This document shows, in pieces, positions 1-8,635 of a stretch of DNA of 64,000 nt. Each line of letters starts with the position of its first letter. The first letter of the stretch is position 1. A model generated the notes under the pieces. The model had not been told where the DNA came from. It did no database searches and saw nothing but the letters and a program-made list of their open reading frames with translations. The stretch is from Saccharopolyspora gloriosae (GTDB lineage Bacteria > Actinomycetota > Actinomycetes > Mycobacteriales > Pseudonocardiaceae). The DNA lies in NCBI RefSeq assembly GCF_014203325.1, contig NZ_JACHIV010000001.1, positions 5,891,501-5,955,500 on the forward strand. Reading direction: 5' to 3'. A program made the position numbers and the translations under genes.

Positions 1-739
1 ACTTGTCGTCCGACGCCCCCGGCACCGGCCATCCCGCGCCGACGTCCGACGGCTCCAGCACGTGCAGATCAGGCTCGGGAAGATCATCGCCCAGGCCGAT
101 GTCGGCCACCACGACCGAGCCCGACAGCACCGCGCCCGCTCCCAGCACGTGGCACGGCTTGCGCCCGCCGAAGGTGACGGTCAGGTCCGCGTCGACGGCG
201 GGCCCGTCCACCGCCCCGGTGATCGGGTCGACGCCGCTGGGCAGGTCGACCGCCACGATCGGCGCTTCGACCCGAGCGACCAGCTCGGCCGCCACCGGGC
301 GCAGGCTCCCCCGCGCCGAAAGACCGACGATGCCGTCGATCACCAGGTCCGCGCGCTGCACCGCGTCCGTCGCGGCGGCCCCGATGCCGGCGGTGTCCGC
401 GCCCGGCCCCGACGCCTCCACGACCCGGCCGCCCGCGCGGCGCAACGCCGCCAGCCCGGCCGGGTGCGCCTTGTCCGGAGCCAGCAGGACCGCGGTGACC
501 CCGGCTCCTCGGCGGCGCAGCTCGGCACCGGCCCACAGCGCGTCCCCACCGTTGTTGCCCGCTCCGACCAGCAACGTCACGTGCCGGCCCGCGGTCGCTC
601 CGGTCGTCTCGGCCAGCAGCCGCGCGCTGTGCGCGGCGACGGCGAACGCGGCGCGGCGCATCACCAACGGCTCCGGGGTCCGGGCGAACACACTGCGCTC
701 GGCGGCCCGGATCTGATCCGGCGTCCACACTCCCTGCAC
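1..739 (-). CDS. nnr: Bifunctional NAD(P)H-hydrate epimerase/dehydratase, N-terminal part (cut by window edge)
   Basis: This is the YjeF-type metabolite-repair enzyme that epimerises damaged (hydrated) NAD(P)H; the full-length form also dehydrates it with ADP or ATP. The visible 246 codons cover the epimerase domain. I see the motif GAGNNGGDALWAG near residue 57, LVIDGIVGLSARG and VDLPSGVDP, all typical of YjeF_N. The visible end, ...WPVPGASDDK, is the linker that leads into the dehydratase domain in fused proteins, so the gene should continue past base 1. I place the start at a GTG (737-739) preceded by GGAGGTCTCC. The gene precedes glmS in the downstream direction of the same strand, separated by a repeat array. 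Confidence 0.85.
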   Translation of the reverse strand, partial: MQGVWTPDQIRAAERSVFARTPEPLVMRRAAFAVAAHSARLLAETTGATAGRHVTLLVGAGNNGGDALWAGAELRRRGAGVTAVLLAPDKAHPAGLAALRRAGGRVVEASGPGADTAGIGAAATDAVQRADLVIDGIVGLSARGSLRPVAAELVARVEAPIVAVDLPSGVDPITGAVDGPAVDADLTVTFGGRKPCHVLGAGAVLSGSVVVADIGLGDDLPEPDLHVLEPSDVGAGWPVPGASDDK

Positions 740-820
740 GGAGACCTCCCACTCGCGGTTGCTGCCGTCTTACCCGATCACCGCGCCCCTGTCGCGCCAC
801 CCACCGCACCGACACCGTCT

Positions 821-1175
821 CCGAGTGAACGGACCGTTCGCCCAATCCCGTTGGACGAACAGGCCGTTCGCCCAATCCCGTTGGACGAACAGGCCGTTCG
901 CCCAATCCCGTTGGACGAACAGGCCGTTCACCCCACCTCACCCTCCGGCCGGACAGGAACCGGACGGGAGTGAACGGACCGTCTGCCCAATCTCATCGGA
1001 CGAACAGGCCGTCCACCCCGGCTCACCCCCCGAACCGAGCGAGAACCGGTTCGAGTCAACGGACCGTTCGCCCAACCTCCTTGGACGAACGAGCCGTTCA
1101 CCCCAGCCGGAGAGCGGCAGCGGTTCCGAGTGAACGGACCGTCTGCCCAATCCCGTTGGGCGAACAGGCCGTTCG
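821..1175. repeat. Array of about four 50-bp hairpin repeats with an internal 30-bp tandem triplication
   Basis: Four related blocks begin with GAGTGAACGGACCGT (or GAGTCAACGG): about 823-930, 968-1020, 1053-1105 and 1128-1175. Each block folds as a hairpin: arm GAACGGACCGTTCGCCCAA pairs with TTGGACGAACAGGCCGTTC across a short TCCCG-type loop, with 16 of 19 positions matching. Within the first block a 30-bp unit is repeated three times in tandem (841-870, 871-900, 901-930), the last two bases differing slightly. The array lies between the stop of glmS and the start of the NAD(P)H repair gene. Function unknown. Confidence 0.85.
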
Positions 1176-1210
1176 CTCGGGAGCGAGTTCGCCTCGGCGG
1201 TCCGCGAAAG

Positions 1211-1252
1211 CCGGACGGGCCGCTCGACGCTGTGGTCGAACGGCCCGTCCGG
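1211..1252 (-). terminator. Hairpin terminator candidate after glmS
   Basis: CCGGACGGGCCG (1211-1222) pairs perfectly with CGGCCCGTCCGG (1241-1252), and the loop contains a second short stem TCGAC/GTCGA. It lies 22 bases past the glmS stop on the transcribed strand. There is no U-run, which is common for actinobacterial terminators. Confidence 0.6.
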
Positions 1253-1274
1253 AGGCGCGAAGCGGCGGTGGTGA

Positions 1275-3137
1275 TCACTCCACCGTGACGGATTTGGCCA
1301 GGTTGCGGGGCTTGTCCACGTCGTAGCCGCGGGCGCGGGCGATCTCCGCGGCGAGCACCTGCAGCGGCACCGTCGACACCAGCGGCTGCAGGAGCGTGGC
1401 CACCGCCGGGATCTCGATCAGCTCGTCCGCGAACGGGCGCACCGCCTCGTCGCCCTCCTCGGCGATGACGACGGTGCGGGCACCGCGCGCCTGGATCTCG
1501 CGGATGTTGGACAGCATCTTCGAGTGCAGCAGCGCCCGGCCCTTCGCCGACGGCATCACCACGACGACCGGCAACCGGTCCTCGATCAGCGCGATCGGCC
1601 CGTGCTTGAGCTCGCCCGCGGCGAAGCCCTCCGCGTGCATGTACGCGAGCTCCTTGAGCTTGAGCGCGCCCTCCAGCGCCACCGGGTAGCCCACGTGGCG
1701 CCCCAGGAACAGCACCGCCTTCGAGTCGGCGAGCTCGCGCCCGAGCGTGCGCACCTGCTCCACGGTGGACAGGGTCTGGCGCACCGCCTGCGGCATCGCG
1801 GCGAGCTCCTCGAACTCGCGCGCCACCTCGTCGGAGTACTTCGTGCCGCGCGCCTGCGCCAAGGCGAGGCCCACCAGGTAGTTCGCGGTGATCTGCGCCA
1901 GGAACGTCTTCGTCGCCGCCACCCCGATCTCGGGTCCGGCGTGCGTGTAGAGCACCGCGTCCGACTCGCGCGGGATCTGCGCGCCGTTGGTGTTGCAGAT
2001 CGCCAGCACCCTGGCCCGCTGGGTGCGCGCGTGCCGCACCGCCTCCAAGGTGTCCGCGGTCTCCCCGGACTGCGAGATCGCCACGACCAGCGTGTCGCGG
2101 CCCAGCACCGGGTCGCGGTAGCGGAACTCGCTGGCCAGCTCCACCTCGACGGGGATGCGGCACCAGTGCTCGATGGCGTACTTCGCGAGCAGGCCCGAGT
2201 GGTAGGCGGTGCCGCAGGCGACCACGAAGACCTTGTCGATGTCGCGCAGGTCCTGCTCGGTCATCCGCTGCTCGTCGAGGACGATGCCGCCGTTGACGAA
2301 GTGCCCCCGCAGCGTGTTCTCCAGCGCCTCGGGCTGCTCTTCGATCTCCTTGAGCATGAAGTAGTCGTGGCCGCCCTTCTCGGCGGCCGAGAGGTCCCAA
2401 TCCACGGTGAACGGCTTCGCCTGCACCTCGGCGCCGTCGAAGTCGGTGACCCGGTAGCCGCCGCGGTCGATGGTGACGACCTGGTCCTGGCCGAGCTCCA
2501 CCGCGTCGCGGGTGTGCTCGATGAACGCCGCGACGTCGGAGGCGAGGAAGTTCTCGCCGTCGCCGACGCCCACCACCAGCGGCGAGGACCGGCGCGCGGC
2601 GACGATCTTGTCGGGCTCGTCGGCGTGCGTGACCAGCAGCGTGAACGCGCCTTCCAGGCGACGCGCCACGGCGCACACGCTCGCGGTCAGCTCACCCGCG
2701 GTCGGACCGGAGGCGTAGGCCGCGGCCACCAGGTGCGCCGCGGTCTCGGTGTCGGTCTCGCTGGCCATCTCGACACCGGCGGTCTCCAGCTCGGCGCGCA
2801 GCGCGGCGAAGTTCTCGATGATGCCGTTGTGCACGACCGCGACCTTGCCCGCGGCGTCCCGGTGCGGGTGCGCGTTGCGGTCGGTCGGCGCGCCGTGCGT
2901 GGCCCACCTGGTGTGGCCCATGCCGCTGGTCGCCGTGAACCGGGAGCCGTCCTGCCCGGCGAGCTTGCCCTCCAGGTTCGACAACGCGCCCGCGGCGCGT
3001 TCGACCGCGAGACCACCGGAGCCGTCGAGCATCGCGACGCCCGCCGAGTCATATCCCCGGTACTCCAGCCGCCTGAGCCCGTCCAGCACCACGTCCAGCG
3101 CCTGACGATGTCCTACGTAACCCACGATGCCGCACAC
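1275..3137 (-). CDS. glmS: Glutamine-fructose-6-phosphate aminotransferase (isomerizing)
   Basis: Converts fructose-6-phosphate and glutamine to glucosamine-6-phosphate, the entry step to UDP-GlcNAc for peptidoglycan. The 620-residue protein has the usual length. After the initiator the sequence is CGIVGYVGHRQ, which places the catalytic Cys2 of the class II glutaminase domain; the glutaminase half has GHTRWATHG and HNGIIENF. The C-terminal half holds two SIS domains with SQSGETADT and the ending KPRNLAKSVTVE. I chose GTG at 3135-3137 because the protein must start at Met-Cys; a longer in-frame reading upstream lacks support. A TACGCT box seven bases upstream suggests a leaderless message. 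glmM, the next pathway enzyme, lies about 6 kb away on the same strand. Confidence 0.96.
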   Translation of the reverse strand: MCGIVGYVGHRQALDVVLDGLRRLEYRGYDSAGVAMLDGSGGLAVERAAGALSNLEGKLAGQDGSRFTATSGMGHTRWATHGAPTDRNAHPHRDAAGKVAVVHNGIIENFAALRAELETAGVEMASETDTETAAHLVAAAYASGPTAGELTASVCAVARRLEGAFTLLVTHADEPDKIVAARRSSPLVVGVGDGENFLASDVAAFIEHTRDAVELGQDQVVTIDRGGYRVTDFDGAEVQAKPFTVDWDLSAAEKGGHDYFMLKEIEEQPEALENTLRGHFVNGGIVLDEQRMTEQDLRDIDKVFVVACGTAYHSGLLAKYAIEHWCRIPVEVELASEFRYRDPVLGRDTLVVAISQSGETADTLEAVRHARTQRARVLAICNTNGAQIPRESDAVLYTHAGPEIGVAATKTFLAQITANYLVGLALAQARGTKYSDEVAREFEELAAMPQAVRQTLSTVEQVRTLGRELADSKAVLFLGRHVGYPVALEGALKLKELAYMHAEGFAAGELKHGPIALIEDRLPVVVVMPSAKGRALLHSKMLSNIREIQARGARTVVIAEEGDEAVRPFADELIEIPAVATLLQPLVSTVPLQVLAAEIARARGYDVDKPRNLAKSVTVE

Positions 3138-3144
3138 CCGAGTC

Positions 3145-3150
3145 AGCGTA
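3145..3150 (-). promoter_or_regulatory. -10 box (TACGCT) for leaderless glmS transcript
   Basis: TACGCT fits TANNNT and ends seven bases before the GTG of glmS, the spacing expected when transcription begins at the start codon. No clear -35 hexamer is visible. Confidence 0.4.
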
Positions 3151-3426
3151 GCCACCGCCGCCGAACACCTCAGAACGGGCACGGCGCCCGCACCTGACGG
3201 TGCGACCCGGCACCTCGGTCCCGGGGAGATCGTTCTCGGACGATCATCGGCGCTGGTCAGCGGATCGAGGCGGGATTCGGCGTGGTGAGCGCGGCGGAAC
3301 GATCGCCGCACCGGCACTCGAACGAAGGCGGTCCAGCGGCCCGGGAGAGCCGGTGAATCTCACCCGAGGCGTCCGCCACGTCACGGGCCGTCCGCCTCGC
3401 GTGGGCGAGCCCACTGCCGCGTCGGC

Positions 3427-3432
3427 TACCGT
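3427..3432 (+). promoter_or_regulatory. -10 box (TACCGT) for leaderless hydrolase-like gene
   Basis: TACCGT lies eight bases before the ATG at 3441 and no Shine-Dalgarno sequence is present, so the transcript probably starts at the initiation codon. The 300-bp region between glmS and this gene (3138-3440) is a divergent promoter region in which I see no other gene. Confidence 0.4.
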
Positions 3433-3440
3433 GACCCACC

Positions 3441-4262
3441 ATGGCGCGGAATGCCAAGAAGGCGTTGGAAGAACTGTCCCACCGCGGACCGCACGAGGTG
3501 CTGCACGGCGACCTCGCGCTGGTCGGCCTGCCCGGCATCGTGTGCACGCCGCGCAGCGGCCGCGGGCTGCCCGCCGTGGCGTTCGGCCACGGGTGGCTGC
3601 AATCGCCCCGCCGGTACACCGGGTTGCTGCGCCACCTCGCGTCCTGGGGCATCGTCGCCGCCGCTCCCGGCACCCAGCGCGGCCCGCTGGCCTCGCACCG
3701 GATGCTGGCCTCGGACCTGCGCACCGCCCTCGACATCTGCACCGGCGTGCGCCTCGGCACGGGCGACATCAGCGTCGACGACGGCAAGCTCGGCGTCGCG
3801 GGCCACGCGCTGGGCGGCGGGAGCGCCGTGCTCGCCGCGGCCGACGACCCGCGGGTGCGGGCCGTGGCGACGTTCGCGGTGACCGAGACGATGCCGTCGG
3901 CGCTGGCCGCCGCGCACCGCGTCACGGCACCCGGGCTGCACCTCACCGGCGGGAAGGACCTGCTGGCACCGTCCGTCGCGAACGCCGAACCGATCGCGGC
4001 GGCGTGGGGCGGGCCGGTGCAGCTGCGCGACCTGCCCAAGGCCAGCCACCTCGGGATCACCGAAGGCAGGCACTGGACGGAACTGGTGCTGCACGGCAAG
4101 GCCGAATACCGCACCCAGCGCACGACCCGCGCCTTGATCACCGCGTTCCTGCTGCGCCACCTCAACGCCGACAAGCGGTGGGACGCGCTGCTCGACGGCG
4201 ACGTCTCCGGTGCCGCCATCGACCAGGAGCACAGCCGGACGGCGAAGCAGCTCACGGCCTGA
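3441..4262 (+). CDS. Alpha/beta-hydrolase-fold protein with Ala in place of the nucleophile Ser
   Basis: The 273-residue protein matches the dienelactone-hydrolase/PET-hydrolase-like branch of the alpha/beta hydrolases: oxyanion-side motif FGHGW near residue 50, nucleophile elbow GVAGHALGGGSAV around residue 123, an acid-bearing loop TGGKDLLAPS and a late His in ASHLGIT. In active members the elbow reads GHSxG; here the codon is GCG (Ala, 3807-3809), so the usual nucleophile is absent while Asp and His remain. It may be a non-catalytic member or use another residue. It has no signal peptide. It is transcribed divergently from glmS and followed by a frameshifted membrane protein gene. Confidence 0.8.
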   Translation: MARNAKKALEELSHRGPHEVLHGDLALVGLPGIVCTPRSGRGLPAVAFGHGWLQSPRRYTGLLRHLASWGIVAAAPGTQRGPLASHRMLASDLRTALDICTGVRLGTGDISVDDGKLGVAGHALGGGSAVLAAADDPRVRAVATFAVTETMPSALAAAHRVTAPGLHLTGGKDLLAPSVANAEPIAAAWGGPVQLRDLPKASHLGITEGRHWTELVLHGKAEYRTQRTTRALITAFLLRHLNADKRWDALLDGDVSGAAIDQEHSRTAKQLTA

Positions 4263-4333
4263 CCGGGGTCGAATTCCGCACGGTCGCGGCGAAACGGCCC
4301 GCCGCGGCGATCACGTCGGCCACAATCACCGGC

Positions 4334-4992
4334 ATGAGCGCGCCGCAGCCAGGACCCCACGGTTTTCCGCACGCCGCCCCGCCGCAGCAGGGCCATCCGC
4401 AGCAGGCGTACCCGGTGCAGCAGGGCTACCCGCAGGCACCGAGGCAAGCCCAGTGGACCTACCCGCAGCAGCCGGGTTTCCCGGCGCCGGGCGGACCGGC
4501 GAAACCCGCGTCGAACGGCCGCGCATCACCTTCGCCGTCGTGCTCTGCGTGCTCGCGCTCTTCTTCGTCGAAGAGGGGATCACGTCCATCGTGAGCAGCG
4601 CCGCCGCGTCGAGCATCGTCTTCGACGGGCAGACCCAGGTGGGCGTGAACATCGCGCTGTCGATGCTGCGCGGCGTCGGGATCGTGCTCGCCGGCGCGTT
4701 CGCGCTCACGGCGGCGATCCTGCACTTCGCCCGAGCACGCGCCGCCCGGGTGTTCGCCGTGCTCACGGGCGGCGCGGCGGTGCTCGGCTTCCTGCTCAAC
4801 GCGGCCTACGAAGTGCACACCGTCGCCACCACGCACCTGCGGCTCAACTTCGACGACATCGTCGACACCCGCTTCGTGATCGTCCTGGTGCTCGGCGCGA
4901 TCATCGCGGGCCTCTCGTTCGTCCCCGCGATCAACGGTGGCCCCGCGGCTCGACCACCGATGCCGCAGGGCTACCCGCCGCAGTACCGCTGA
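4334..4992 (+). pseudogene. Pro/Gln-rich four-helix membrane protein, reading frame broken near 4520-4526
   Basis: ATG at 4334 opens a Gln/Pro/Tyr-rich N-terminus (MSAPQPGPHGFPHAAPPQQ onward, with repeated GYP/AYP units) that is read in one frame until about NGR (4513-4521). The transmembrane part ITFAVVLCVLALFF, then IALSMLRGVGIVLAGAFALT, FAVLTGGAAVLGFLL and FVIVLVLGAIIAGLSFV, ending PMPQGYPPQYR, is read in a different frame up to 4992. Third-position G/C follows the first frame up to about 4521 and the second after it. One missing base in GCGCATC would join them as GRA-ITFAVV. It may be a true frameshift, a sequence error, or initiation at GTG 4453 in the second frame. Function unknown; convergent with the next gene. 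Confidence 0.6.
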
Positions 4993-5004
4993 CGCGGCTG
5001 CCGT

Positions 5005-5472
5005 TCACCTCAACCAGCTGCGGTTCGAGAAGTCGTCGTCCTCGTCGTCGAGGACCGGCCGCCGCCGGGCCGCGGGGCGCGGAGCGGGACGCGGCGGCGG
5101 CTGCTGCCAGCCCTGCTGCGGCGGCTCCGGACGGCTCTGCGGAGGAGGTTCCGGCCTGGTCTCCGCGACCGGTTCCGGCCTGCCCGCTGGGGCGGGCCGC
5201 GGGGCCGGGTCGGTGTACTCCTCTTCGTCGTCCTCGATGCCGACGTCGATCTCCGCGACCCGGTTGCGCTCGGCGTTCTCCCGCTCCGTGCGCTCCCGGA
5301 TGCGCTCGGCCATCTTCTTCGCCGTGGCGACCGTGCTCTCGATGGCGGCCGTGGCCTTGTCCGCGCTCTCCCTGGAGCTCTTGGTGAGCTCGTGGCTGCG
5401 GTTCACGTCGTCGCTGACCAGCCGGTTCATCGATTCCCGGAACGCGCGCGCCTCCGGTGTCTCGGTGCTCAT
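5005..5472 (-). CDS. Coiled-coil protein with acidic, proline-rich tail, ESX-neighbour
   Basis: The 155-residue protein is soluble with no signal peptide. Residues about 1-85 are a charged helical segment rich in Lys, Glu and Arg (for example AERIRERTERENAERNRV) that should form a coiled coil; residues about 85-155 are Pro/Arg/Glu-rich and end DDEDDDFSNRSWLR. I do not recognise the family. It starts 27 bases after the large WXG-type protein gene on the same strand, so it is probably co-transcribed and may act with that protein as a partner. Confidence 0.7.
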   Translation of the reverse strand: MSTETPEARAFRESMNRLVSDDVNRSHELTKSSRESADKATAAIESTVATAKKMAERIRERTERENAERNRVAEIDVGIEDDEEEYTDPAPRPAPAGRPEPVAETRPEPPPQSRPEPPQQGWQQPPPRPAPRPAARRRPVLDDEDDDFSNRSWLR

Positions 5473-5499
5473 CTCAGGCGGTCCTTCCCCGCGTCACGC

Positions 5500-8187
5500 T
5501 CATCCCTGCCGGTCCTCACCGAGCACCGCCCGGTGCCGGGCACCGGAGTCGTCCACCACGTCGTCGAACAGCTGCCCCTGGGTGCGCCACGGGCTGGAGT
5601 TCGTCCGCTCCTGCTCACCGCCGCCGCCCTGCTGGCCGCCGCCCATCGCACCCATGCCGCCCATCATTCCGCCGCCCATGGCGCCGCCACCGGACTGCTG
5701 CTGACCGCCCTGCGCGGCGGCCGGGTCGGACATCGTGCCCATCCCGGTCGCCCCCTGCGGGCTGCCGGAGGCCGCGTCGTCCGCGCTGGCCAGCCCCGTC
5801 GCGCCCGCCTGCGGCGGTGGGCCGCCGAACGGTGACGGGTGCTGCGCGGGAGGTTCGGCGCCGAGGTCACCGGCGAACAGCTGCCCGGACATGCTCGCGA
5901 ACGAACCGGACACGCCTTCGCTGGTGAACGCGCTGGCCAAGCCCGCCGACTGCGAGCTCGTCGGCGCCGGACCGTCGGGAACCTCGGGGGCGCTCGTCGC
6001 CGACGCCGCCGGAACCACCGGCTCGGTGCCGCCCGACGCCGGAGCGTCGAACCCGCCGACCTGCGGCGGAGTTCCCACCGGTGCGGACGGATCGAAGCTC
6101 GCGCCGGGGTCGCGTCCGACCGGAGCTCCGGCCGCGTCCGGCCCGAGGGGCTCCGCACCGGGCATCGCGGGCGGAGCGGGCGGAGCGGGCGGAGCGCCCG
6201 GCACGGCTCCGGGAGCGGCGGTGCGGGCGTCGGGTGCGGGCTGGTCGTCCGCGCCGAACTCCACGGTCTCCTGGATCGGCGGCCGGCCACCGCCGGCGTC
6301 CACCTCGACGTTGATCGAACCGTCCGGGGCACGCTCCAGGGTGATCGTGCGATCGCCCTCGTGGATCACGGCCTTGCCGTCCTCACCCGGCACCACCGGG
6401 ATGCCCGGCTGCGGCGGCTGGCCTCCTGGGAACGCGGCGCCCGTACCGAGCGGGGCGCCCTCCTGACCTGGCATCGCGCCCGGCGTCGGGTTGGTCCCCA
6501 CACCCGGCATACCTGGCTGGCCCGGCATCGCACCCGGCGTCGGATTCGTCCCCACACCAGGCATACCTGGCTGACCGGGCATCGCACCCGGCGTCGGATT
6601 CGTTCCCACGCCCGGCATGCCGCCTTCCGGGCCGAACCGCACGTCGTAGGTCTTGGGCTTGCCGTCCTCGCCGATGACCGTGACCTGCGAGGTGCCCTGC
6701 TGGTCCGGCTCCTGGATCTGAACGGCGTCCTGACCTTCGCCGATCGTCTCGACCTCCGGAGCACCCGGCCCGGCCGCGCCGGGCTGCGGCATCCCCGGCA
6801 CCTCGGGCATCTCGGGGGCTTCGGGCATCTTCGGGGCTTCCGGCATCGCCGGAGTCTCCGGCATCGCCGCCGCTCCACCCGGCGAGCCGCCGGGGGATAC
6901 ACCGGGCGAACCTCCCGGCGAACCCCCTGGAGAACCACCGGGCGAACCTCCCGGCGAGCCGCCGGACGGAGCGCCTCCAGGGCCCTGCTGACCAGGACCT
7001 TGCTGGCCAGGCCCCTGCGGCCCGGCACCGTCCTGCGCCGGGCCGGGGTTGCTGAACGGGTTCTCCTCGGCCTTGCCGAGTTCCTCGTTCAGCTTCTTCC
7101 ACGTGTCATCGACCGCGGTCTTGGTGTCGGTGCACTTCTTGTCGAAGTTCTCCCACTCGTCCTCGACCGCCATGGCGAAGCCGTCGGCCATCTCTTGCGC
7201 CTTCTTCTTCGCCGCCTCCTTCGTGGCGTCGTCAGCGTCCCCGCAGTCCTCATTGATCGGGATCTGCCAGATCGCCGCGACCTTGCGGATCACCTCGTCG
7301 TCATCGCTGCCGTTGGCCAGGTCGATCGTGGTGTCCCAGTCCTTGGTGCTCTTGCCGCAGGTGACCTGCTCGCGGCGCTTCTCCAGCTCCAGCACGTAGC
7401 GGGACTTCTCCCGGCACAGGTCGCCGAGGCCCTTCATCGCCGCGGTGGTGCTCTGCGCCGCCGTGCTCACCCTGTTGATCACGCGCTCGTTGACCGTGGG
7501 GGTGAACTTGTCCGCGAAGAACTGCTGCGAGCTCTCCGATGCCGCACCGCTCCAGCCGCCCCACAGCCGGCCGAGGCGCGTCGACATCTCCTCGTGCGCC
7601 TTGCGCATGCCCTTCTCGGCGGCGTTGAGGTCCTCGGTGCCCCGCGCGAACTTCGCGAACTGGATGCCGCGCTGCTCGTGGAAGCGATCTTCGGCCTGCT
7701 TGACCTGACCGACGCCGACGCGCTGGTTCTTGATCGCCCCGATCCGGTGGTACACCGGCAGCAGGTCGCGGAAGAAGCGCAAACCGGCGTTGCCCGCGTC
7801 CAGCAGCTCGTCCGAGGAGTCGGCTCCCGCGCCGCCCTTCTCCCCGTTGTCGGCCGCGCGCTGGGTGCCGTCGATCGTGGCCTGCCCGCCCTTGATCGCC
7901 TCGTCGTGCTTGCGGTCCTTCTCCCCCGCGGCGTCGGCCTGCTTCTTCGCTTCCTCGTAGGACTCCTGGAGATGTTCGTCCGGGTCCCACGTGGTGAAGC
8001 CCTCACCGGAGACCCGCCAACCGCTGTCGTCGTACTTGTCCATGTACGGATCGAGAGCGGAGGTGTCCTCGAAGAAGTTCCGCTGGCGGTAGATCAGCAG
8101 CAGGTTCCGCTTCGCCTCGTCCGAGACGTCGCCGTTGTCCAGGAGCGCCTTGACCTCGTCGACGGTCGGCTGCTTCTCCTCCGCCAT
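5500..8187 (-). CDS. Large WXG-type, Pro/Gly/Met-rich protein, candidate type VII secretion substrate
   Basis: The 895-residue protein has a helical N-terminal region (1-380) containing RLWGGWSGAASESSQQFF around residues 207-224, which resembles the turn of WXG100-type helical hairpins. From about 385 it is low complexity: a GGSPGG tract, AMPETPAMPEAPKMPEAP repeats, then three tandem copies of MPGVGTNPTPGAMPGQ (523-570). The C-terminus is Met/Gly-rich (AMGGGMMGGMGAMGGG) followed by a charged tail with LFDDVVDD and VLGED. Its start overlaps the previous gene's stop (ATGA), so translation is coupled to the EspC-like gene. Position between glmM and glmS recalls the Ala/Pro-rich gene in the same place in M. 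tuberculosis. Exact function unknown. Confidence 0.8.
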   Translation of the reverse strand: MAEEKQPTVDEVKALLDNGDVSDEAKRNLLLIYRQRNFFEDTSALDPYMDKYDDSGWRVSGEGFTTWDPDEHLQESYEEAKKQADAAGEKDRKHDEAIKGGQATIDGTQRAADNGEKGGAGADSSDELLDAGNAGLRFFRDLLPVYHRIGAIKNQRVGVGQVKQAEDRFHEQRGIQFAKFARGTEDLNAAEKGMRKAHEEMSTRLGRLWGGWSGAASESSQQFFADKFTPTVNERVINRVSTAAQSTTAAMKGLGDLCREKSRYVLELEKRREQVTCGKSTKDWDTTIDLANGSDDDEVIRKVAAIWQIPINEDCGDADDATKEAAKKKAQEMADGFAMAVEDEWENFDKKCTDTKTAVDDTWKKLNEELGKAEENPFSNPGPAQDGAGPQGPGQQGPGQQGPGGAPSGGSPGGSPGGSPGGSPGGSPGVSPGGSPGGAAAMPETPAMPEAPKMPEAPEMPEVPGMPQPGAAGPGAPEVETIGEGQDAVQIQEPDQQGTSQVTVIGEDGKPKTYDVRFGPEGGMPGVGTNPTPGAMPGQPGMPGVGTNPTPGAMPGQPGMPGVGTNPTPGAMPGQEGAPLGTGAAFPGGQPPQPGIPVVPGEDGKAVIHEGDRTITLERAPDGSINVEVDAGGGRPPIQETVEFGADDQPAPDARTAAPGAVPGAPPAPPAPPAMPGAEPLGPDAAGAPVGRDPGASFDPSAPVGTPPQVGGFDAPASGGTEPVVPAASATSAPEVPDGPAPTSSQSAGLASAFTSEGVSGSFASMSGQLFAGDLGAEPPAQHPSPFGGPPPQAGATGLASADDAASGSPQGATGMGTMSDPAAAQGGQQQSGGGAMGGGMMGGMGAMGGGQQGGGGEQERTNSSPWRTQGQLFDDVVDDSGARHRAVLGEDRQG

Positions 8188-8498
8188 CAGTTGCTCCCCG
8201 ACTTGCCGACGGTCTCCGATGCGTCCGCGTCGGACCAGTCATAGCCCTGGCCGGTCTGCTCCAGCTTCTGCGAGAAGTCGTCCATCGCCTCGGCCATCGA
8301 CGTCACGCACTTCGCGAGCTTGGCCATCGCGTCCTGGTACCCGCCGAACGCCTGCTGGTGCACCCGGCCGAAGTCCCCGGCCCCCAAGCCAAGGTCGGCG
8401 ATCTTCGCGGCGTGCTCGTCGCGCACCGGATCCGCCGTGCCCCTGATGCTGCTCGCGGCGGCGACCAACTCCCCCGAGTTCGTCCCGAAACCTGCCAT
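8187..8498 (-). CDS. EspC-like ESX-associated small helical protein
   Basis: The 103-residue protein starts MAGFGTNSGELVAAASSIRG and has the heptad-like pattern of small ESX secretion-associated proteins: LGLGAGDFGRVHQQAFGGYQDAMAKLAKCVTSMAEAMDDFSQKLEQT, ending YDWSDADASETVGKSGSN. I chose ATG 8498 over an upstream one at 8516 because AGGAGGGG lies just before it. Its TGA overlaps the ATG of the large WXG-type gene. Members of this group (EspC/DUF2580-like) are co-secreted or act as partners of WXG/PPE-type proteins, which fits the coupled neighbour. Confidence 0.75.
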   Translation of the reverse strand: MAGFGTNSGELVAAASSIRGTADPVRDEHAAKIADLGLGAGDFGRVHQQAFGGYQDAMAKLAKCVTSMAEAMDDFSQKLEQTGQGYDWSDADASETVGKSGSN

Positions 8499-8635
8499 CG
8501 TTGCCCCTCCTCGCACTCCACGCCCCCACCGGATCGCAACGTTGCGACGTCAGGTGGCAACGCCAGGTTCCTCACCCTGGCAGCTGAGCGCGGCGAACGG
8601 GCCGAATCCGATGATCTCCTTGCATACGCGAAGGT

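Noticed and set aside
821-1175. CRISPR array
   Set aside because: The repeats are themselves hairpins that abut or are separated by related sequence; there are no unique spacers of constant length and no cas genes nearby.
1524-3197. 557-residue open frame opposite glmS
   Set aside because: Antisense shadow of glmS with Arg/His/Leu-biased composition.
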